A stretch of 64,000 nucleotides of DNA from Dactylorhiza incarnata (taxonomy: Eukaryota > Streptophyta > Magnoliopsida > Asparagales > Orchidaceae), in NCBI GenBank assembly GCA_033032865.1, contig JAWHQI010000099.1, positions 5,197,501-5,261,500 on the forward strand, given 5' to 3'. Each line of letters begins with the position of its first letter. The stretch's first letter is position 1. Below are positions 42,841-52,516 of the stretch, piece after piece. The position numbers were made by a program, and so were the translations under genes. The notes beneath the pieces were generated by a model. That model had not been told where the DNA came from and searched no databases. It saw nothing but the letters and a program-made list of their open reading frames with translations.

Positions 42841-44694
42841 TCAAGAGTCCTTGTTAAGCATTCCAAGTTCCATTTTGAAGAAATTGAATTTGGTTTCGTC
42901 CATAGGCTTCGTAAAGATATCTGCAATTTGTTTGTCAGTATTAACATATAACAAATTTATGTCCTTACTCTCAACATGTTCCCGGATGAAGTGGTAGCGA
43001 AGCTCAATATGCTTCGTTCGGCTGTGAGAGACGGGATTATTTGCTATGGCAATAGCACTTGAGGAGTCACAGAACATCGGGATTTCTGAGAGCTTTAAAT
43101 TATAGTCCTCAAGCTGATTTTTCATCCACAAAAGTTGTGCACAGCAACTGCCGGCAGAGATATACTCCGATTCAGCAGTCGATATTGCAACGCAATTTTG
43201 CTTCTTGCTGCTCCAGGAGACGAGCCGTTTTCCTAAGAACTGGCAAGTTCCCAAAGTGCTCTTCCTATCATCTTTGCTTCCTGCAAAATCAACGTCTGAA
43301 AAGCCAATTAGTTCAAAATCATTGCTTCTTGGGTACCATAAGACGAGATTTGGTCTACCCTTAAGGTATCTCAAAATCCTCTTTGCAGCGGCATAATGAG
43401 ATTCCTTACAGTTCACCTGATACCTGGCACAAACACATGTTGAGAATATTATATCAGGCCTAGTAGCAGTGAGATAGAGCAAGGACCCAATTATGCTTCT
43501 GTACTTGGTTTCATCAAAAGGTTTCCCTTTCTCATCCTTGTCCAGAGACATACTTGAGCCCATTGGAGTCCTCATTGAGGTTGCACTCTCCATTCCAAAT
43601 TTCTTAAGCAGCTCTTTGGTGAACTTCGTCTGAGAGATGAAGATTCCATCTTCAGATTGGTGCACCTGGAGTCCTAAGAAATATTTCAGCTCTCCCATAC
43701 TGCTCATTTCAAACTTACCTTGCATCAAGTTAGAAAACTTTTTGGAGAGTTTGTCATCAGTAGAGCCAAATATAATATCGTCGACATAGATTTGCACTAG
43801 TAAAATCTCGCCTTTTACTTCCCTAAGAAACAATGTCTTGTCTATTGTTCCTCTTGTGAATTTGTTCTCAAGGAGAAACTTAGACAATGTCTCATACCAG
43901 GCATGAGGGGCCTGTTTGAGACCATACAAGGCTTTATGTAAATAATATACATGATCAGAAAAGTTAGGATCTACAAAACCTGGAGGCTGAGCTACATAAA
44001 CTTCCTCTTTAAGGTCTCCATTCAGAAAGGCGGACTTTACATCCATCTGGAAAACCTTAAAGCCCTTATATGCAGCATAAGCCAGAAATAATCTGATCGC
44101 TTCAAGTCTTGCTACTGGTGCGAAGGTCTGATCAAAGTCAATCCCTTCTTCTTGCCGGTACCCTTGAGCAACCAGTCTTGCTTTGTTCTTGATGATGATG
44201 CCCTTTTCATCAAGCTTGTTCCGGTAAATCCATTTGGTTCCAATCACATTTGGTCCTTTGGGTATAGGTACCAACTTCCAAACTTTACATCTCTTGAATT
44301 GGTTGAGCTCCTCTTGCATAGCAAGGATCCAGGAGGGATCGGTGTTTGCTTCTTCAAACTTCTTCGGCTCAATCTGTGAAAGAAAACTTAAATGTAAAGC
44401 TTCGTTAGTTGTACCTCTTCTCGTTAGAACTCTGCTTGAAGGATCTCCGATGATTTGATCAGCTGGATGATCTCTCAAATGTCTGATCATTCCAACATTT
44501 AGATGACCATGAGGTTCCTGCACTTCAGGTACATCTTCATCTTCCAGAGGGTCATCATCCTCACATGTAGAGGGAGCATTTACTTCAATAGATTGTGGAA
44601 CGTCTTCCTTTACCACTTCTTCTGAGTGTAGTTCTTTGAACCTTGCATCTGCATCTTCAACAAAGACACTAGAAGAGCTGCTTTGAAGCATACT
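42841..44694 (-). CDS. Sirevirus Pol, C-terminal part: RT and RNase H (split by insertion)
   Basis: Open minus-strand frame from the CCHC-LTR insertion to a stop at 42841. After an acidic linker it holds [53 protein letters not shown] with the first catalytic Asp, [12 protein letters not shown] and [10 protein letters not shown] with both remaining Asp. RNase H follows with [25 protein letters not shown] and DIFTKPM. All RT catalytic residues are present. It is in the same frame as 51211-52509, and the insertion plus one 5-bp duplication is a multiple of three. It is a fragment now, separated from its start by 6.5 kb. Confidence 0.92.
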   Translation of the reverse strand, partial: SMLQSSSSSVFVEDADARFKELHSEEVVKEDVPQSIEVNAPSTCEDDDPLEDEDVPEVQEPHGHLNVGMIRHLRDHPADQIIGDPSSRVLTRRGTTNEALHLSFLSQIEPKKFEEANTDPSWILAMQEELNQFKRCKVWKLVPIPKGPNVIGTKWIYRNKLDEKGIIIKNKARLVAQGYRQEEGIDFDQTFAPVARLEAIRLFLAYAAYKGFKVFQMDVKSAFLNGDLKEEVYVAQPPGFVDPNFSDHVYYLHKALYGLKQAPHAWYETLSKFLLENKFTRGTIDKTLFLREVKGEILLVQIYVDDIIFGSTDDKLSKKFSNLMQGKFEMSSMGELKYFLGLQVHQSEDGIFISQTKFTKELLKKFGMESATSMRTPMGSSMSLDKDEKGKPFDETKYRSIIGSLLYLTATRPDIIFSTCVCARYQVNCKESHYAAAKRILRYLKGRPNLVLWYPRSNDFELIGFSDVDFAGSKDDRKSTLGTCQFLGKRLVSWSSKKQNCVAISTAESEYISAGSCCAQLLWMKNQLEDYNLKLSEIPMFCDSSSAIAIANNPVSHSRTKHIELRYHFIREHVESKDINLLYVNTDKQIADIFTKPMDETKFNFFKMELGMLNKDS

Positions 44695-46356
44695 TGATGC
44701 GATGATTCGGCAAGTGCACCGGTCGCGCAAGTAATAATAATGGGGAAAATCCCTGAGTGTCGGTCTCTTGAGGAACACAGTAAGGTGGAGTTAGGTTTCG
44801 AGGAAGGACTTGAGATTGAAGTCCTTAAATCGGATGGAATGCGGGGGAGTTGGGTTGGCTTTTGAAAATAAAATAAAAGCTATCAACTACTCCTATGCAA
44901 TGACGCTATGCAATGCTTCGCTTGGCGGGATGGAGACTAGGCAGGCCTTGAGCGCGCTGCGTCGAAAGGGCGGATGGACGAGTAGGCAAGCGGAATCGAA
45001 CTGTGCAGGCCTTGAGCACACTGCTTCGTTAGGCGGGATGGGATACAGGCCGCGATGCCACGCTTCGGTAGGCGGATGGACGAGTAGGCTAGCGGAGTGA
45101 GGGTCGCAAGCACCTCTTCGACAAGCACGCCACTAGCAATTGCTAGTGCGGCACACGAACGTGACGGCGGAATGGAAATGGACGGCGGCGCACCTCAAGC
45201 AACTCAAATAGATAAATTACACAATCACATAGACATGAAATATATATGTAAATATAACTAATTCAAGTGCCACTTCATCATCATGATTAGATCTAGCTAC
45301 ATATACATCAAAAAGAGAAGAATAAGGCAAGAAATCGACCGAATCCGAAGTCTCGTTGTAGATTCACGGTTGGAATCGCCGGGTTGTCAATCCGCGTCCA
45401 AGCTCGGTCTGCAACTACGTCCGGGGTAGAGAGAGCTGTCACGACTCTCCAATGGACACGTCTTCTTCGTGTCACGATCCGGTAGAGGTTGCAAACTTCC
45501 TCTTGCTCGATGGAGATGGCGGCTAGATCTCTCTTTGAAGCTCTTGGATGAAGGAGGAGGCCGAGAGGAAACTCCGGCTCGAGATTGGCGTGAAGAACAA
45601 GCCTGAAGCACCTCCAGATGGTGGGCGGCGGTGGAGGGGCGAAACTGGCGCGGAACGGCGGAAGAACGGCGGAAAAATGCGGAAGATCTGACCTAAATCG
45701 CGAGCAGGTCGATTTATAGGCGCTGGAATAAACAGTGCGCACGGTCAGTGGCGCACGACCAGTGGTCGTGCGCACTAGAATTCGGTGATCGTGCGCTCTG
45801 CCTAGACGGAACCTGCAAAGACAGAAATTATGAAATAACATGTTTGCACGACCAGTGGCGCACGACCGGTGGTCGTGCGCACTATCGTAGGTGGTCGTGC
45901 GCACTGGTTGAAACAGAACTCATGAAATTGATGATAAGCGCGCACGAACAGTGGCGCACGACCGGTGGTCGTGCGCACTAGCGTAGATGGTCGTGCGCAC
46001 TGCACCAAACAGAACTCATAAAAAAGGGTTAAGTGCACACGATCAGTGGCGCACGACCAGTGGTCGTGCGCAATAGAACCGGTGATCGTGCGCAGTGTTC
46101 CTGTGCAGAATTGCACCAGAAACACCTGCACGACACCTGTTCCAGCGTACGACACCAGTCTAGCCACTGAAAGTGGGACTTAACATCGCAAGAAAACTAA
46201 TAACAAAGAAAGATACGAAATAACACCAAAATGGGCCTAGAAGTGCACATAGCAAGTGATAACAAATATAAGCTAAAACAAGGCTAAAGTGCAGTGGAAT
46301 GACTAGATAAACGACCCAGATGAGTCCATATATGTGTATATAATCGGGACTCATCA
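44695..46356 (-). mobile_element. CCHC-LTR 3' LTR (young copy)
   Basis: TGATGCGATG to ACTCATCA. On the minus strand: U3 with four palindromes, TATA box TATAAAT (45712-45718), then R/U5 with the family's conserved block. There is a polypurine tract (GTCTGGGGGTG, minus) directly inside at 46357-46367. Confidence 0.95.
45751..46071. repeat. Four 23-bp palindromes, spaced about 100 bp, in U3
   Basis: Copies lie at 45751-45773, 45858-45880, 45954-45976 and 46049-46071. Each has arms GCGCACGACC and GGTCGTGCGC around a centre of three bases (one base in the AGT form, where arms extend to 11). The sequence between is less conserved. On the minus strand they lie just upstream of the TATA box. Half sites (GTGCGCAC, GGTCGTGCG) lie between them. 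Confidence 0.93.
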
Positions 46357-48090
46357 CACCCCCAGACTTACCTGTTTGCGCGTCCCGAGCAAACAAATTC
46401 CATGCGAACGGGGAAAGAAAAGTAGATGGCTTAAAACTACAATACAGAGTACCATGCGAAGTCGCATGCTCGCGTGCATAAGAAGAATAGTAGAGAAGAT
46501 TTCTGATAATATAAACAGTTTATATATTTCTAAAAGAGTAAAAGCATATTACAACTACTCAAAATGGTGAACTACGGTGAATCGTTCGGTCATGCATATG
46601 GAGAAAGTAAACTAAACGCTGAGATGAGCATTGCTCAAGATTGGGGTGCCGGATAAACTCCACCGAAATCCATCGGTGTCGGTGACCATAGGCTTGCCCG
46701 GACACATTCTCTCCACGACACTAGATTGGTTCATAGCGCGAGTCGGTAGGACTTTAGGTTAGAGATGGGGCTTGGGTTACGGTGAGGTAAACAATGATAA
46801 ACAAAATGGCTTAAGCACATAACCCAAATGAGCTTTAAAAATAACTACCCGCGCACCAAAATCGAATGCAAGTGCACCACACCCCCAGACTTGGACTTTT
46901 GCATCATAGGTGTGTGCACCGCCTACTCCCAATACATAATATTTCTACATGATTTTTCAATAAAACTCATTTTTCTTTCTTCTCTTTTTTTTCATTTTTC
47001 TTTCTATCTTTCTTTTTCGTCTTTTTTTTTTCTTTCAGCAAAATTTTCAAATGAGCACATCCACAGATTCACAAAATAGACACCATAATCAACACCCCCC
47101 CAAAATGTAAATGAGACTACAACTAAAGCTCAGATTTGGGTGTGCGACTAGGCTAGGCTTTTAGGCTTTGGTGAGATAAATGTGGAGCTGAATCAAGAAA
47201 AGGGTAGGCACAAAGGGGCTAACAAGGGTAGACGATAGGCATGAAATGAAAAGTTCAACCGGGCCAAAATAATGGCCTACGTCATTCTCACGCACTAGAA
47301 CTATCCTATGCCAATGCTTCAAGAATCGCTTGGGGCAAGTTCTAGCCACCGAGAAAGATTCTCCTTTCTCCCGACTCAAGCAATACGAGTCTAGCTATCG
47401 TTTACACACATCCCTACGCTACCGTTTGATTCCACTAGATTCACCATTTGAGTAGAGTAAACAACATTTACACTAATAGAAAAAGATAAAACCATAAATA
47501 TAAAAAGAAGTCTAATCTACACAAATTTCTATGCAACCGAGCACTCGACTAGGAGCACTACGGGAGTCAACATTTTACTCTGCTACATAGTCCTAAGCCA
47601 TCACCTAGATTTTCCCACATAAGCAGAAGAATTAAATTCACTACAGAGCTTGCATACAGATGAGTACGCGCTCAAGTGGGTGCTGTGGTGTGCAAAGAAA
47701 ATAAACAAAACATGTTAAATGAAATCTTCTAGCATGCAGTGCAATAGTGCACGTGAGCGGGTAAACAAAACTACTCTCCCCCAGACTTAAACTAAACAAT
47801 CCACAAAATATATGACATGAAAATCAGAAAAGGCTAGGGAAAGAGAGTACCCAGTGCTCAAAAATGAGCACACCAGAAGATTGGCGTGTAAGCTAAGACA
47901 AAACTGCAGCATCCGCCATCCAGAAAAAGATACCTGCAGGGGTCAGCTCCGCAAAAACAAAAGAACAATGACAAACTAAAATAAACTACAGCTAACTAAA
48001 CATGATTAGAAGAAATAAAAATGCAGAAAAGAAAGATAACTACTGGGGTTATTGTCATCCCAGCACGACTTATTCTAAATTAAAACGGTT
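46357..48090. other. Untranslated 3' part of the young CCHC-LTR element
   Basis: No gene seen. The motif GTCTGGGGGTG (minus strand) occurs next to the LTR at 46357-46367 and again at 46880-46890, and a near copy GTCTGGGGGAG lies at 47777-47787. A long pyrimidine tract is at about 46974-47037. The same features appear in the plus-strand copy at 62317-64000. Confidence 0.75.
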
Positions 48091-49296
48091 CTAGCTAATG
48101 GGCCTATGAAAAAGAAAATGCACAGGTAACTGTTCTAATATGCGCATCGGTAGCGGGTACCGATACAGAGACAGAGCAGTCACCCCTCTACCTAAATATA
48201 AATACCTGCTCCTCACAGGTAGAGGGTAGAGAATGTAAGAAAAGGAGGAGGCCTGGTCCTCACTCATCTCACAAAACACATCCTTGCCTAGCAAGGTATC
48301 GTCACCAGGGAGGCAGCAGGAGGAAAAGGCAATGAGTGGAGCTTCCTCAACGGAGGGGGAATAAACCTCCTCACATATGAGGATACACTCATCAATTACT
48401 TGAGCATCATGCTCCAAGTCCTCCTGATGTACCTGTGAAGACTCAACCTGCACAGGCTCAGATGAAGAAAGGGGATCAAGAAATAAAGAAGACGAAGAAC
48501 ATAAATAAACATCAATCGGGGGAGTGATCCCGGTCTCACTCCCGGCAGGATCCAAGGGTAGATCACTATCATCATCGTAAATATAATAGCAAGGGGGACT
48601 TGAGAACTCAGGAGCCTCAGTGGTGATTTGGACCTCCTCGTCCCATGAAGAAGTGCAAACCTCCTCATCAGAGAGAGTATCCTCCTCATCCCACCAAGGT
48701 GCATCATCGTGTTCAAAGTATTCATTCTCCCCCTCAGGGAAAGTGACATCCTCATCCCACTTTGGAGCACCCTCCGAGTCAGAAGCATCACCCAGCTCCT
48801 TTACTTCGATAGGATCATAAAGAATATGTGTAGAAAAATCTTGCAAAGAAACTGGAGGGACAAAAATATTCGGTTCCTCCGCAAAAAGATCTGCTAAAGC
48901 CTCCCCGATGGAAAGAATACTTTCCTCATCATACTCAGGTGCATCAAGGAGCTCCCATTCCTCTCCTTGTTGGCTAACAGATGAGTGATCATCATCACTG
49001 GGAGTGAAGCCATAAACAGGGAGTGAGGAGTCCGTGCACGAGACAAGCTCAGGGGTAGAGGGCACAATTGCCTCCATGGGTAAAGAATGAGCGATAGGGA
49101 CAATGTTGTCCTGAGTGGAGGGGTGGCGGTCAGGCTTGAAAAGACTAGGACAGTCCTTCAATTCATGACCCTCTCCTCGACACAACAAGCAAACAATGTT
49201 CCTACACTGCCTAGCATTCAACTCATTCATTTGGTCTATATAATAAACCATCTTATCATTAAAGCTAGGTGAAATATCCCATGACGACATTTTCAA
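48091..49296 (-). CDS. CCHC zinc-knuckle acidic protein of the CCHC-LTR family (intact)
   Basis: An uninterrupted 401-codon frame, the only ORF of the element. The N-terminus has MSSWDISP and one knuckle, Cys36, Cys39, His44 and Cys49 (C-x2-C-x4-H-x4-C), as in nucleic-acid-binding Gag proteins. Residues about 60-330 are Asp/Glu/Ser/Pro-rich with repeated WDEE motifs. The last 45 residues are hydrophobic/aromatic (LYPLPVRSRYLYLGRG, then SLYRYPLP and HFLFHRP) and recur in the diverged plus-strand copy at 62316, so they are probably under constraint. I see no typical gypsy or copia Gag core. A role in RNA binding or packaging is inference. The ATG at 49296 is kept; the second Met at residue 3 is an alternative. 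Confidence 0.8.
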   Translation of the reverse strand: MKMSSWDISPSFNDKMVYYIDQMNELNARQCRNIVCLLCRGEGHELKDCPSLFKPDRHPSTQDNIVPIAHSLPMEAIVPSTPELVSCTDSSLPVYGFTPSDDDHSSVSQQGEEWELLDAPEYDEESILSIGEALADLFAEEPNIFVPPVSLQDFSTHILYDPIEVKELGDASDSEGAPKWDEDVTFPEGENEYFEHDDAPWWDEEDTLSDEEVCTSSWDEEVQITTEAPEFSSPPCYYIYDDDSDLPLDPAGSETGITPPIDVYLCSSSSLFLDPLSSSEPVQVESSQVHQEDLEHDAQVIDECILICEEVYSPSVEEAPLIAFSSCCLPGDDTLLGKDVFCEMSEDQASSFSYILYPLPVRSRYLYLGRGVTALSLYRYPLPMRILEQLPVHFLFHRPIS

Positions 49297-49518
49297 AATT
49301 CAAAGCAGATAAACAGAAACTGAAATTCTTTGCAAGGAAATCTACACAACTAGAAAAACTCCTTGAATAAAACTTGCCTAAAACTTTAAAATAGGGGAGA
49401 AAAAATAAAAACAAACAAAAGATAATTAAAAGGCAAACAAAAATAATAAAGCGGCTATACACACTGGAAGAACTACTATCTCTCGGCTTTCCCTCTCAAG
49501 AAAACTCACACGACTGTG

Positions 49519-49537
49519 TTCCCCGGCAATGGCGCCA
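49519..49537 (-). promoter_or_regulatory. Primer-binding site, tRNA-Asp type
   Basis: The minus strand reads TGGCGCCATTGCCGGGGAA, one mismatch from the complement of the last 17 bases of plant tRNA-Asp. It lies six bases inside the 5' LTR. Confidence 0.85.
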
Positions 49538-50560
49538 AAAACTTGATGCGATGATTCGGCAAGTGCACCGGTCGCGCAAGTAATAATAATGGGGAAAATC
49601 CCTGAGTGTCGGTCTCTTGAGGAACACAGTAAGGTGGAGTTAGGTTTCGAGGAAGGACTTGAGATTGAAGTCCTTAAATCGGATGGAATGCGGGGGAGTT
49701 GGGTTGGCTTTTGAAAATAAAATAAAAGCTATCAACTACTCCTATGCAATGCCGCTATGCAATGCTTCGCTTGGCGGGATGGAGACTAGGCAGGCCTTGA
49801 GCGCGCTGCGTCGAAAGGGCGGATGGACGAGTAGGCAAGCGGAATCGAACTGTGCAGGCCTTGAGCGCACTGCTTCGTTAGGCGGGATGGGATACAGGCC
49901 GCGATGCCACGCTTCGGTAGGCGGATGGACGAGTAGGCTAGCGGAGTGAGGGTCGCAAGCACCTCTTCGACAAGCACGCCACTAGCAATTGCTAGTGCGG
50001 CACACGAACGTGACGGCGGAATGGAAATGGACGGCGGCGCACCTCAAGCAACTCAAATAGATAAATTACACAATCACATAGACATGAAATATATATGTAA
50101 ATATAACTAATTCAAGTGCCACTTCATCATCATGATTAGATCTAGCTACATATACATCAAAAAGAGAAGAATAAGGCAAGAAATCGACCGAATCCGAAGT
50201 CTCGTTGTAGATTCACGGTTGGAATCGCCGGGTTGTCAATCCGCGTCCAAGCTCGGTCCGCAACTACGTCCGGGGTAGAGAGAGCTGTCACGACTCTCCA
50301 ATGGACCCGTCTTCTTCGTGTCACGATCCGGTAGAGGTTGCAAACTTCCTCTTGCTCGATGGAGATGGCGGCTAGATCTCTCTTTGAAGCTCTTGGATGA
50401 AGGAGGAGGCCGAGAGGAAACTCCGGCTCGAGATTGGCGTGAAGAACAAGCCCGGAGCACCTCCAGATGGTGGGCGGCGGTGGAGGGGCGAAACTGGCAC
50501 GGAACGGCGGAAGAACGGCGGAAAAATGCGGAAGATCTGACCTAAATCGCGAGCAGGTCG

Positions 50561-50567
50561 ATTTATA
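50561..50567 (-). promoter_or_regulatory. TATA box of the young 5' LTR
   Basis: ATTTATA on the plus strand, TATAAAT on the minus strand, just downstream of the palindrome array in the direction of transcription. Confidence 0.65.
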
Positions 50568-50599
50568 GGCGCTGGAATAAACAGTGCGCACGGTCAGTG

Positions 50600-50922
50600 G
50601 CGCACGACCAGTGGTCGTGCGCACTAGAATTCGGTGATCGTGCGCTCTGCCTGGACGGAACCTGCAAAGACAGAAATTATGAAATAACATGTTTGCACGA
50701 CCAGTGGCGCACGACCGGTGGTCGTGCGCACTATCGTAGGTGGTCGTGCGCACTGGTTGAAACAGAACTCATGAAATTGATGATAAGCGCGCACGAACAG
50801 TGGCGCACGACCGTTGGTCGTGCGCACTAGCGTAGATGGTCGTGCGCACTGCACCAAACAGAACTCATAAAAAAGGGTTAAGTGCACACGATCAGTGGCG
50901 CACGACCAGTGGTCGTGCGCAA
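50600..50922. repeat. Palindrome array, 5' LTR copy
   Basis: Same four 23-bp palindromes as at 45751-46071, shifted by 4,849 bp. The third carries a centre change (ACCGTTGGT instead of ACCGGTGGT). Confidence 0.9.
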
Positions 50923-51210
50923 TAGAACCGGTGATCGTGCGCAGTGTTCCTGTGCAGAATTGCACCAGAAACACCTGCACGACACCTGTTCCAGCGTACG
51001 ACACCAGTCTAGCCACTGAAAGTGGGACTTAACATCGCAAGAAAACTAATAACAAAGAAAGATACGAAATAACACCAAAATGGGCCTAGAAGTGCACATA
51101 GCAAGTGATAACAAATATAAGCTAAAACAAGGCTAAAGTGCAGTGGAATGACTAGATAAACGACCCAGATGAGTCCATATATGTGTATATAATCGGGACT
51201 CATCAATACT

Positions 51211-52509
51211 CGTCTCATCAAATATAACATTGTAAGTTTCTTCTACAACCAGGGTTTTCTTGTTGAAAATCCTATATGCCTTACTATGGCTACTATAACC
51301 TACAAAAATACCTTCAAAGCATTTTTCACTAAACTTAGTTTTATAATATTTTCCATTGTTAAGCACGAAGCATTTACTGCCAAAGATTCTAAAATAAGAC
51401 AGAGTTGGTTTCTTGCCTTTCAGAAGTTCATAGGGAGTCTTATGATAATTTTTGTTGATTAGTGCTCTGTTTTGCACGAGGCAAGCAGTGTTGATGCCTT
51501 CAGCCCAAAAGTACTCTGGTAGTGAAGAATCACTCAACATTGTTCTGCAGGCCTCTATGAGCGTTCTATTCTTTCTTTCAGCTACTCCATTCTGTTGTGG
51601 AGTACGGGGAGAGGAAAACTCATGAAAGATACCTAGGCTTTCACAAAATTCAGTCATGGCCCCAGACTTGAATTCTGTACCATGGTCACTTCTGATTTTG
51701 ACCACAGAACATTCTAATTCATTCTGAATTTGCCTAACGAATGAGGTGAAAGAATCATAGGTGTCTGACTTGTGTTTCAGAAATAATACCCAAGCAAAAC
51801 GTGAGTAATCATCGACAATGACCAACGTATAAGACTTACCCCCTAAACTCCGAATTGGCATGGGACCAAATAAGTCCATATGAAGTAGATATAAACATCT
51901 GGTAGATTCTTTGCCAATAATGCTCTTAAAGCTAGCTCTCGTCTGCTTGCCCATTTGGCATGCGTGACAAGGTCTCTCTTTAATGCACTTAACATCAGGA
52001 GCATCACGAACTAAGTTGTGGGAAAATAACATATTTATAGTTTTGAAATTTATATGTGCTGGTCTCTTGTGCCACTGGTCACAAAGAGATGCACTATCTT
52101 TTGCTAAAAAGCACACTGGTGTAGAAGAGTCTAAACATAGAAAATTTAAGCAAAAAATATTTCTAGTCCGAGTGCCTGTTAAAATAGTTTCTGATGTATC
52201 AGACGACTTTATCAAGCACTTGTCCTTGTAGAATTCTACCATATAGCTTTTGTCACAAAGTTGACTTATGCTAATGAGATTATGTTGTAATCCTTTAACA
52301 TAAGCCACATCTGTGAAAGAGACTTTACCATTTGTGATCATACCGTAGCCTTTTGTGATTCCCCGATCAGATCCGCCAAAAATAACTTTTGGACCATCTT
52401 TCATCGGGGTATACTCTTGTAGTAGGCTTCTTGTTCCGGTCATGTGCCGTGAACATCCACTGTCCAAGTACCATATTGGATTTGAATTGGCCTTTGGACA
52501 TACCTGCAA
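51211..52509 (-). CDS. Sirevirus Pol, N-terminal part: protease and integrase (split by insertion)
   Basis: Minus-strand frame open after a TGA at 52510-52512, running into the CCHC-LTR insertion. The protease has WYLDSGCSRHMTG with the catalytic Asp-Ser-Gly. The integrase zinc domain has its two His and CHACQMGKQTR cysteines. The catalytic core shows LLHMDLFGPM, VDDYSRFAWV, IRSDHGTEF and NGVAERKNRTLIEACRTML, so the D-D-E triad is present. The C-terminal FRIFGSKCFV and GIFVGYSSHSKAYRIF follow. No ATG is near the opening, so it depends on the gag start. It continues at 44694. Confidence 0.92.
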
Positions 52510-52516
52510 TCAATAA

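Larger units (their letters stand above)
49544..51205 (-). mobile_element. CCHC-LTR 5' LTR (young copy)
   Basis: A 1,662-bp partner of 44695-46356. It has palindromes at the equivalent positions (about 50600-50920; one has a changed centre, CCGTTGG) and the TATA box at 50561-50567. It would start the element's transcript toward lower coordinates. Confidence 0.95.
44690..51210 (-). mobile_element. Young CCHC-LTR element nested in Sirevirus pol (with TSD)
   Basis: Element 44695-51205 with target duplications ATACT at 44690-44694 and 51206-51210. The two LTRs are exactly 1,662 bp each and differ at nine positions by my count (99.5% identity). The interior of 3.2 kb has a tRNA-Asp-type PBS, one ORF of 401 codons and a polypurine tract. 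There is no protease, integrase or RT, so this is a non-autonomous element of the TR-GAG type (terminal repeats plus a gag-like gene). It is the youngest dated insertion in the window. Confidence 0.95.

Noticed and set aside
45308..45904. A 198-codon minus-strand frame, repeated at 50157-50753
   Set aside because: It lies wholly within the two copies of one LTR, spans the TATA box and the palindromes, and codes for a low-complexity Arg/Ser-rich product. It is unlikely to be translated.
49519..49537. tRNA-Asp-like sequence as a tRNA gene
   Set aside because: Only about 18 bases match the tRNA 3' end, in the PBS position beside an LTR. No cloverleaf sequence surrounds it.
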